Shown one piece after another: positions 35,744 through 47,000 of a DNA stretch of 64,000 bases. The stretch spans positions 33,091,501 through 33,155,500 of the forward strand of contig NC_081822.1 of assembly GCF_030704535.1 (NCBI RefSeq), given 5' to 3'. The first letter of the stretch is position 1. Each line of letters begins with the position of its first letter. This stretch comes from Vitis vinifera (Eukaryota; Streptophyta; Magnoliopsida; Vitales; Vitaceae). Position numbers and translations under genes: made by a program. Below the pieces are notes generated by a model. The model searched no databases. It saw nothing but the letters and a program-made list of their open reading frames with translations, and was not told where the DNA came from.

Positions 35744-37520
35744 TCTTGCTTACAAATCTATCTTTTCTTCACAACTATACTTGATAAATATTTATATACA
35801 AATGCATTTGAATTTTACTACAGTTCAAACTTTATATCTTACTTTAATTCAAATTAATAGTAGACTTCTATTCTAATCCAAACCCTATATTCTATTCTAA
35901 TTCAAACTAATAATAATCAATGGAGCCCTGGTAACCTTTTATCTAAACATAAGTCAAGTCAACTCAGTCTTAATTGGGCTAAAAATTTTAGAACACAACA
36001 TACAACTTTTTAGATTGAGTTTAGATTTGAGTTGGGCTAAAACCTTAGAAGACATTTAAAGCTACTTTTCTTCCTTACTGTCTTATATTATTTTATTTTG
36101 ATTTTTACTATGTTGTTTAAAAACATTTTCTTATTTTTATTTTAACCTTGCCAAATTGAATTCTCTTAACCATTGATTCCCCCATTTGCCTTTTTATCTT
36201 AAGAAAAAATTATGACAAAAGAAAAAAAAAAAGGGAATATATGAAAAAATCCAACAAAAATGAAAAATATAGTCATACAATATTCATAATGATTTGGATT
36301 GTTAGAACCATCTTTGATAAAGGCCTTATTAGTAAAATCCAAAATAAAACGTAAATTAAGGAAAAAGAGTACACTGTATTAACATTTTTATCATTACAAT
36401 CCCAATCATGTAAGCACAATTATGCTTTCTTCAATAGTTTAGGATGACAATTGATCTCTAAAATGTTGCATACCAAGATTAAAGATGATCTTCTTTAACT
36501 CGGTAGTTTGTATTAGCCTTTATGAATGCCTCTACTAGATTACCATTTAATCTTATATGTTGAAAATTGATTTCACTGTTCTTCTACACCTCATGTATAT
36601 AAAAGAATTTTGATAAACCTTCTTTTGATCTATGTAATGTATGTGATCTTATTTTCATATAACATTGTTTGATTTTCTTTGATGGAAGATAGTCCACATC
36701 ATTCTTTAATATGATGAATTACATATCTCAATAAGACATATTTACAACTTGTTTTGTAAATTATAAATATTTTGAAGTGATTTAAAGAAGAAACAACTAT
36801 GATTTGTTTCATTAATCACCAAGATATTAGAGTATTATCACAAGTATACACATCTTAATTGTTTGAGAACAGAGCACTTTAAAGATCTAAAAGATATCTA
36901 ACATTTATATATATATATATATATCCGAGCAATTTGATTTTGATCTTTTTTTAAAAAAATAAAAAAAAATCATATTAATTGTTCTATGAAGGTACCATAA
37001 TGCATGTTTAACTCTATTCTAACATTTTTGAATGGACACAAAACTATATTTTGTGTACAAATTGACAAGAAATGATATATTCAATCATATACAATTTGCT
37101 CAACATATTAATTACACTAAGATATGATACTTATGGACAATGTATTCCTTCATTGGCTTCCTCACAATATAATAAATTTTAATAATAATTTTAAGAAACA
37201 ACACTTGAAAGACTATTTTCAAACCTACATCAATTGTGTACCATGGCAATAGCATCACACAAACAAAACTTCACACCTAAAGATATGATTTCAAGCTTAA
37301 AAATTATTCATTAACGCTAATAATCTTTTGTGGCATAAAATCCCATCTTTTCTAAATGTGTTTTGCCATAGCTGATTTTGGCAATTTTTTTAATTGTTAT
37401 AAATTAAGGTGTCATGTATTTTAAAAACATTTTCTATTGTATCTTATTTTTAAAAATAACAGGAAAAGGAAAATACGAAGATAGAAGTGGTACCTATAAA
37501 AATCCAAATCTAGACTATTT
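35744..37520 (-). other. AT-rich intergenic DNA, possible antisense copia remnant
   Basis: No open gene. On the minus strand around 36410-36560 there is a faint match to the end of copia RNase H (KKIIFNLGMQHFRD, compare the usual GMRRL type end), with many stops around it. I treat the retroelement assignment as weak. An (AT)n run lies near 36908-36924. Confidence 0.3.
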
Positions 37521-37735
37521 AGAGTTCATTTGACAGTAATCCTAAAAAACGTTTCTAGTTTGTTTTACTACTTGAAAAATATTTTTTTTTTTGAAATGTT
37601 TCATAAAATTACTATTAAATAGATTTTTAAAGTGCGTTTAAACGTTTTTAGTCTTTCTAACACTTGAATAATATAAAATTTTCAAGTATTAAAAATGTTA
37701 AAAGCGCTTTCTAAAATTACTGTCAAATGGACTCT
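37521..37735. mobile_element. 215-bp MITE-like inverted-repeat element
   Basis: Left end AGAGTTCATTTGACAGTAAT and right end ATTACTGTCAAATGGACTCT are 20-bp inverted repeats with one mismatch. The core is AT-rich and non-coding. Flanking target duplication is unclear. It lies about 340 bp upstream of the next TNL start, so it could affect that promoter. Confidence 0.7.
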
Positions 37736-38074
37736 CAATATGGATCTAAATTGCTAAAAAAAAAAAAAAAAGATTATGATATAAATTAAGAAATTTGAAA
37801 ATGTATTCATAGCACAATTGAATTGGTGATCTACTAAAATATTACAGCTGTCTATCGGACCCAAAAGAAAATTGCTGTAACGGGTGAAAATAGAAAAAAA
37901 AAACCGTTATTTGGTCCCATGAATTTTTTTAGTGTTGATCTCACGGGGTCAATGGCTTCGTCTACAAATTCAGAGCATCGGAGTAGAGAATTGAGATGTC
38001 TCCCTTCTGAGAGTTGAGAACTCAGATCTGATAAACACTTTTCACCTTTCAGCCTTAACCCTCTGCCTTCACAA

Positions 38075-41000
38075 ATGGCTTCTTCTTCTTCATCTTCGTC
38101 TTCTTCTTCTTCTTCTTCTTCTTCTTCTCAGAAGAGCTACGAAGTCTTTCTCAGTTTCAGAGGAGAAGACACTCGCCATGGCTTCACTGCTCACCTCTAC
38201 GACGCCTTACGCCGTAGAGGAATCAACACATTCATCGATGACGCGGATCTCAAGAGGGGCCGAGTCATATCTCCAGCACTTGTCCAAGCTATTGAAAACT
38301 CCATGTTTTCCATCGTCGTTTTGTCAGAAAACTATGCTTCTTCCAGGTGGTGTTTGGAGGAGCTTGTTAAGATATTGGAGTGCATGAACGCTGGGAGCTT
38401 AACTGTTTTCCCCATCTTCTACAAGGTGGATCCCTCAGATGTACGGAAACAGAAAGGGAGTTTTGGAGAAGCTTTTGTTGAGCATGAGAAGAATTCCAAT
38501 GAGAGGGTCAAGACTTGGAGGGAGGCTCTCACTCAAGTTGCCAATTTATCCGGTTGGGATTCAAGGAATAGGTATGCTTTTTTTTAATTATTTCATTTGC
38601 TGTTCTTTAATTCCAATTCCTAGTTCTCTGTTTCTGATATGTGAAATGATAGTTACTAGTTATTAAACATTGAGGGATTGAGGGAGTGGGTTTGAAGGAT
38701 TGAGATTGGACTGTAGCGAAAGAAAGGGTGGATTCGGGAGATTGAGAGTGAAGGTTGAGAAAGAAAATTAGGGTTTGTGAGATTGGGAGTGAATGTTGTG
38801 AAAGAAAATGTGGGTTTGTCAGATTGAGAAAGGATGAAGACGATTTCTCCATATTTTACTTGCTTTTCAACTACATCACATGTTTTGGAGTTGCAATTGC
38901 AATTGATTTACTCATAAATTGGAATTTAAGATCAGTACTTCGAGTGCTTAAGACTTCAGCATTTTTCATTTGTAAGTGAAATGACTTGAATGCTTAGGAG
39001 TTAATTTTGAGTATGGAGAGAACTAAGTTTGATTGAAAAAAAAAGGAAAAAAGAGAGATTCCGGGATTGTTAGAGGGTGTTGGGTAAAGCTTAATACTTA
39101 TTAGTTAATGACTTAAATTAACTTTAAGGTAAATTATTCTTAATTTGTTAACTTAAAACTTATTACTTAATTTTTACTTTCAAGTATTAAGTTTGTTTGA
39201 TAAAGTTAACTTAAAATTTATTCTAAATCATCAAATTGACATATTTACCCTCACTAAGTTTAACCAATACTTTGACTAATTTGAACTAATAAATTTATTT
39301 GTTAAATATGGATTGATAATATAATTAAAAAAATGTGGACTATAAAGGATGAGTTGTGAATGTAGAGTCATGGTTATGTAATACTCAAACTTAAAATTGG
39401 CACATAAGGTAGAAGAAATTTGAGATTAAGGATAAGTAAACTATTTTGACTTCATACTTAAAATTATTTTTTACTTTAATTTATGATATTAAGTTATTTT
39501 GCCAAGCATGCTTAATTTACTTGATGACTTAAATTAAGTTATTAAATCATATTAAGTCATTAAGTTAATTTGCCAAACACTCTCTTACTGGATTGTTTAA
39601 GAATTTTAAAGAAAAGAAAAATGAGATGAGGTGCCTAATCCATCATTCATTGTTGAGGAAAGAAGAGACCTGCTTGGTCTTGTATTGCTCAGGCTTGTGA
39701 TTTTGCTAGTTCTAGGTTTCTCAAAGTAGAATTGGACCTTATTAAGGGGCTTTAGGCTAAGAAGGGGCTTTAGGCTAAGACTCAAACCATGGTTAGAAGA
39801 AAATTGGGGCCAAACCTTTTGAACCCCTAAATAGGTTAAATCTACAATAGACAAGTCAAAACAACCATTTTTGGCTCCAAATAGAAAATAATTTGATTTT
39901 AATAATGGAAGGAACGATAGCAATAGAAGTAATGTCAGTGACATACATAATAATAAAATGAATTTTATGTATTGGTCAACTTTAGGAATTAGTGGTTCAC
40001 CCAACTGCATTGCAACTGTACAAGTACATCTTAAAAATATAAGAGAATCAAGCAATTACAAAAGCCTGAACATAAGATTATCTCTCCCAAATGTTTGAGG
40101 GAATCCAAATAGGAAAAAGTTGACTTTCTCCATTGCTGTTGCCACCAAGCAAAAAATTTGAGTAGACCATCTTGTACAAGTTAACTCCAAAGGCTCCAAT
40201 CCTTTAGATATCCTTCTATTTCTGTCTTTTTGAATACATCTTTAGGTTAACCTATTTATAGCCTAAATAGTAGAAGATAGTAGGTTTTTGTATAGGTTCC
40301 TATTTTCATTCTCTTGATGGTCTATATTGTATACTTTCAATTTCTATTGTATACTTCCAAGGTACATGGGTGCACCCCCCATCTATGCTAGGCAATGATT
40401 ATGTTAGATAGTGAACAACTTTTCAATAACAAAAATTAGGGATTCTCCATTTTCTCTCTTTTCACATGGTATCAGAGCCTAGGGAGAAAAACCTAATTAT
40501 TTCCGGTCTATCCGTGCATCAATTCTAGGAAACCTTTTAGTGACCGTGTTTCATTCCGGTCACCTTTCCCATCTCCTAAAGCTTTCTGATCAACCATATC
40601 GCCATCAGGAAACTCTCACCGCCGTTAGAAAACCCTCATCGCCGGCGACTTTTACGGCGAATTTTCCCGGCGAAGTTTTTTCCGACACCGACCATACCAT
40701 CAGGTGCGCAAGGAGGAGATCTTCAAGTTTTGTCAAAGCACCGGAGGGAGATTCTCATCCACGCGCCGATCACACGTGTTTCTTCTCCAGCGGCCTGAAC
40801 CTCACGCCGGCGCGTGAGGGTGCGTGGAGCACTTTCCGGCCACCTGCTTCCACCTCCAACATCGCTTGACGCCGTCTAGCCACTCCTCATCTGTGTTTGT
40901 CCCTTCCGAGCCCTGCAAGTGCATTTTTTAGGGTTTTTTGTCTCCGCTGGCCCTTTAAACAACCTTTCCGACGACCTCCGGTGACTTCCTCTCCACCCCG

Positions 41001-44000
41001 AGCCCTGCACGTGTCTTAAGAAGTGTTCTTCTACCCTTCCAGTAGTGACACATTTGTTTTTCTTTACTATTTGGTCTCTCACAGCCACGGATCCTCGGTT
41101 TTTCTTCTTTCAGCCGCGATCTGAAGCCGTATTAGGGATCTCTTCGATCCAAACATATTTCGTTCTCCAGATAAGTGGATATGGCTACTAAAAGTTCTAT
41201 TTTTTCCTCAGTCATATCTGGATCTCCTATGATTACTTCGAAGAAATTGGTTGACAGTGAAAATTATTTGTCCTAGTCTGCCTCTGTGGAGCTTTGGTTT
41301 ATAGGTCAAGGTTATGAGGATCACCTTGTTACGCAGGAGGCGGATATCCCTGAGGTTGATAGAGTACAATGGAGGAAGATAGATGCACAGTTATGTAGTA
41401 TGTTATGGCAATTAGTTGATCCTAAGATTCTGCTTCATCTTTGGGCTTACAAAACATGTTTTAAATTTTGGAATTAGGCGAAAGGGCTATACACGAATGA
41501 CATCCAACGTCTTTATAAGGTGGCTTCTTTTATTGTCAATGTCAGACAACAAGATATGAATTTATCTACTTATATTGGCCAAATTGTCTCTCTTAAGGAG
41601 GAATTCTTGACCGTGATGCCTTTTACTACTGATGTTGGGGATCAACGAACACAGATTGACAAGTTCTTCATGGTTCTTACGCTTATTGGCCTCCGTCCAG
41701 ATCTTGAGACCATCTGCGATCAGATTCTTGGCAGTTCCTCCGTTCCATCCTTGGATGATGTGTTTGCTCGCCTCCTCTGTATCTTCTCCACTCAGACTTT
41801 GCCATTTGATAACACTTCAGATTCTTCTGTGTTAGTTTCTCAAACTAACTCTCGAGGAGGACGTAGTGGTAATCGAGGTAGAGGCCAATGTCCTCATTGC
41901 ACCTATTGCAATAAACTTGGCCACACTCGTGATCGGTGTTATCAGTTACATGGGCGGCCTCCCCGCACTGCCCACGTGGCCCAGTCATCTGATCCTCAGT
42001 CGCCTCAGCCTCCCAGTTCCTCCACATCTCAGGGTACTTCCCTCACTGATAGTGAGTATGATGACTATCTCCGCTATCAGGCCACCAAGTCAGCTTCTGT
42101 TGCTTCTGTTGCCCAGACTGGTAATGCTTTTGCTTGTCTTACCCACACATCTTCTGTTGGACCTTGGATTCTAGATTCTGACATTTCTGATCACATATTT
42201 GGTAATAAGGATCTTTTCTCTTCTATTACTACTACCTCTGCCTTACCTACTGTTACTTTAGCTAATGGTTCCCAAACTATGGCTAAAGGTTTTGGTTTAG
42301 CTCATCCTCTCCCTTCCTTACCTCTCCATTCTGTCTTTTATGCCCCTAAGTGTCCTTTTAATCTTATTTCCATCAACAAAATAACTCGCACTTTTAACTA
42401 TTCTATCACTTTCTCTGATAAATTTGTGACCTTGCAAGACCGGAGTACGGGGAAGACGATTGGCATAGGACGTGAGTCTCAAGGCCTCTATCACCTCACC
42501 TCGCCCTCAACTCCTGCAATTTGCATTTCCACTGATACTCTCCTCCTCATCCACAGTCGCCTGGGCCACCCTAGTCTATCCAAGTTCCAGAAAATAGTCC
42601 CTCGTTTTTCATCTTTGTCGTCGCTTGCATGTGAGTCCTGTCAGCTTGGGAAATATACTCGTGTCTCATTCCCAAAGCGTTTGAATAATCGGGCAAAGTC
42701 TCCTTTTGAACTTGTCCACACTGATATTTGGGGTCCTTGTCGGACCGCGTCTACTTTAAGATTTTAGTATTTTGTCACTTTCATTGATGACTATTCTCGA
42801 TGTACTTAGTTATTTTTAATGAAAAATCAAGCTGAGTTATTCTCTATTTTCCAGAAATTTTATGCTGAAATCCAAACCTAGTTCAATATTTCTATTCGTG
42901 TGTTGCGCAGTGACAATGCCAGGGAATATTTTTCTGCACCATTTACTTCATTTATGTCCCAACATGGGATCCTTCATCAGTCTTCTTGTGTTCATACTCT
43001 TCAACAAAATAGGGTAGTTGAACGTAAGAACCGACATCTTATTGAGACAACTCGTACTCTCCTTCTCCATAGTAATGTTCCTTTTCATTTTTGGGGAGAC
43101 GCTGTTCTTACAGCATGTTATTTGATTAATTGTATGCCCTCATCTGTATTACACGATCAGATTCCGCATTCCCTTCTTTTCCCTGACCAACCACTTTATT
43201 TCCTTCCTCCTCGTGTTTTTGGTTGTACTTGCTTTGTTCATATTCTCACTCCTGGACAGGACAAACTTTCTGCCAAAGCCACAAAATGCATCTTCTTGGG
43301 ATATTCCAGACTTCAAAAGGGTTATCGTTGTTATTCATCTAAGACTCATCGCTACTTTCTCTCCGCTGATGTCACTTTCTTTGAGGACTCACCATTCTTC
43401 TCCACCTCTAAGTCTCTTCCTGTTTCTGACGTCTTACTCCTTCCCATTATCTCCCCACCTGATGCAGTGCCTTCTCGCCCACTTCAGGTTTATCATTGCC
43501 GTCATCGTGTCACTGTTCCTCCTTCTTTGGCCGAGGTACCTGCTGACTCACTTCCTATCTCTTCGGCTTCTCCTGCCCCGGCTCTGCCTCCTTCTGCTGA
43601 CTTACCCATTGCTCTTTGGAAAGGCAATCGATCTACTCGTAATTCTCATCCCATTTATAATTTTTTGAGTTATCATCGATTATCTTCACCCTATTCTGCA
43701 TTTGTTTATGCTATATCTTCTGTTTCTCTTCCCAAGAACACCCTGAGGCTCTTTCCCATCCAGGCTGGCGACAGGCAATGGTAGATGAAATGACTGCTTT
43801 ACACTCCAATGGCACTTGGGATCTTGTTGTTTTACTCTCTGGTAAATCTACAGTTGGTTGTCGTTGGGTCTACACAGTTAAAGTTGACCTTAATGGTCAA
43901 GTTGATCGCCTTAAGGCCCACTTAGTTGCTAAAGGCTATACTCAGGTTTATGGTTCTGATTATGGTGACACTTTCTCTCCTGTTGCCAAGATAGCTTTTG

Positions 44001-47000
44001 TTCGTCTATTGCTCTCCATGACTGCTATGCGTTCTTGGTCTCTTTATCAGTTAGATATTAAAAATGTTTTCCTTCATGGGGATCTTGTTGAGGAAGTTTA
44101 TATGGAGCAACCACCTGGTTTTGTTGCTCAGGGGGAGTCTGGTTTAGTGTGCAGGTTATGCCGTTCTCTATATGGCTTGAAACAATCTCCTCGAGTATGG
44201 TTTAGTCGTTTTAGTTCTGTTGTTCAGGAGTTTGGCATGTTCCGCAATACAGCAGACCATTCCGTTTTCTATCATCATAACTCTTCGGGGCAGTGTATTT
44301 ATCTGGTAGTTTATGTGGACGACATCGTCATTATAGGCAGTGATCAGAATGGTATTCAAAAACTAAAACAACACCTTTTCACCCATTTTCAGACTAATGA
44401 CTTGGGGAAACTCAAGTATTTCTTAGGGATTGAAATAGCTCAATCCAGTTCCAACGTGGTTCTTTCCCAAAGGAAGTATGCTTTAGACATCTTGGAAGAA
44501 ACCGGTATGTTAGACTGTAAACCGGTAGACACTCCTATGAATCCAAATGTCAAACTTATACCAGGACAAGGGGAGCCTTTAGGAGATCCTGGGAGATATC
44601 GGCGACTTGTAGGTAAACTGAACTACCTCACCATTACTCGTCCAGACGTTTCTTTTCCTGTAAGTGTTGTTAGTCAATTCCTACAGTCACCATGTGATAG
44701 CCATTAGGATGCTGTAATCTGCATTCTTCGATATATCAAAAGCACACCAGGCCAAGGTGTGTTGTACGAGAACAGAGGTCATACCCAGGTTGTTGGTTAC
44801 ACAGATGCAGATTAGGCTGGCTCACCCACAGATAGACGTTCCACTTCCGGGTATTGTGTTTTTATTGGAGGTAACCTAATCTCCTGGAAGAGTAAGAAAC
44901 AAGATGTAGTGGTCAGATCTAGTGCTGAAGCCGAGTATCAAGTTATGGCTCCGGTAACATGTGAACTCATATGGCTGAAACATCTTCTTTGGGAGTTGAG
45001 ATTTGGAAAGGATGAACAGATGAAGCTCATCTGTGACAACCAAGCCGCTTTGTATATTGCATCCAATCCAGTCTTCCATGAAAGGACCAAACACATTGAA
45101 GTTGACTATCACTTCATTAGAGAGAAGATCGCATCAGGATGTGTGATGACTAATTTTGTCAATTCAAATGATCAACTAGCAGATATTTTTACTAAATCTC
45201 TCAGAGATCCTAGAATTAAATACATTTGTAACAAACTTGGTGCATATAACATATATGCTCTAGCTTGAGGGGGAGTGTTAGATAGTGAACAGTTTTTCAA
45301 TAACAAAAATTAGGGATTTTCCCTTTTCTCTCTTTTCACAGATTAGTATATCTCTATAGATATTTTTGTTTTTATAGGTAAATAGGAGAATAGATGAAAG
45401 AACTAGCAAAAGGCATAGCCGAGTACACACATAGTATACAAAAAAGGCCTAAAGGCTAGCTAGAGAAAGAAGGGGCAAAACTAATAAAACCACCCAAACA
45501 ACAAACAAAATTAGTATATCTCTATTTGCCTATCTGAAAATAAATAAAGAAAGAAAAAAGAAAGAAAAAACCCTTCCGGATCCTCCCATGCAAGATACCA
45601 ATAAGCTACCATGCCAACCTACGAAAACATCTTTAATCACTCCAGGAACAACGCATTTGGTTTCAGCTATCAGGGGGTGAGTGTCTCTTTTCTGTACATC
45701 TTGGGTCATTATTTTAGCGTCTCTTCATAATGCAATACTTTTCTTTACTTATCAAAAAACTTCAAGAACAACCCATTTGCCCTAAACAAAGGAAAGAAAA
45801 AAAAAATGAAGACCATAATTTGCTATTCCACTCATAATGGATGGGGATTTAGTTAGCCAACTCTTCTCTTTGTTTTTAAACTAAGACCTGAAGGTCAGTT
45901 TTCCTACCCTTCATGAAACTACATAACACTATTTTTATTTAGTATTATTTTTGTCTTCAATTTTGGCTCATCCAACTTACTACAAGTTTGTTCTTCCAAT
46001 ATTGCAGGCACGAACCTTCGCTTATTAAGGACGTTGTCAGTGATGTTTTTAATAGATTGCTTGTCATATCCTCAAGTGATGCAGGGGACTTAGTTGGAAT
46101 AGATTCCCATATTAGGAAAATGGAATCGTTGTTATCCATTGGGTCAAATGATGTTCGCATTATAGGAATTTGGGGCATGGGTGGAATAGGTAAGACAACT
46201 ATTGCTAGATCTGTGTATGAGCAAATCTCAAAACAATTTGAAGCTTGCTGCTTTCTTAGCAATGTTAGAGAAGATTCAGAAAAACGCGGTTTAGTTAAAT
46301 TACAAGAAGAACTTCTTTCTCGGTTATTGGAGGAAGGGAAAATAAGCATAAGCACTGTCGATATTGGGCTTGCTTTTATAAAGACAAGGCTGCGCTTTAA
46401 AAGGGTTCTTATTGTTCTTGATGATGCTCATAATCTACAACAACTAGAATACTTAGCTGGAAAGCATGATTGGTTTGGTCCAGGAAGTCGAATCATTATA
46501 ACAACAAGAGACGTGCATTTGCTTAATAAAGTTGGAGTCAATGGAGTATATGAAGTTGCGCATCTAAATAACAATGATGCTGTTGCACTCTTTAGTCGAC
46601 ATGCCTTTGAAGAGGACCATCCCACAGAAGATTATATGGAGCTCTCCAATTATGCAGTTTCTTATGCAAAGGGTCTTCCATTAGCTCTCAAAGTTTTAGG
46701 ATCTTTTCTATTCAGCAAGAGCAAACTTGAGTGGAAAAGTCAATTGGATAAGCTGCAAATTAATCCTCATATGGATATTGAAAGTGTGCTTCGAGTTAGT
46801 TTTGATGGACTTGATGATACAGAGCAAGATATTTTCTTGGATGTCGCTTGTTTCTTCAAAGGGGAGGACAAAGATTATGTGATAAAAATACTAGACAGCT
46901 GTGGTTTCTACCCCAGCATCGGAATAAGAGTTCTTATTGATAAGTCGCTCATAACGGTTGTACACAACAAGCTGTGGATGCATGATTTGCTTCAAGAAAT

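Larger units (their letters stand above)
40402..45340 (+). mobile_element. Complete Ty1/copia element with 65-bp LTRs
   Basis: A 4939-bp element in intron 1 of the TNL, same strand. Perfect 5-bp target duplication GATTA (40397-40401 and 45341-45345). LTRs of only 65 bp (40402-40466, 45276-45340) start TG and end CA and differ at 4 sites. The primer site TGGTATCAGAGCC begins at the very next base (40467) and a purine tract GAGGGGGAG abuts the 3' LTR, so the LTR length is well bounded. Internal domains are gag, integrase, RT and RNase H, all decayed. Confidence 0.93.

Noticed and set aside
39606..40055. 149-codon minus-strand frame in TNL intron 1
   Set aside because: Non-ATG start, leucine-rich low-complexity content, no recognisable domain, and it lies within intron DNA.
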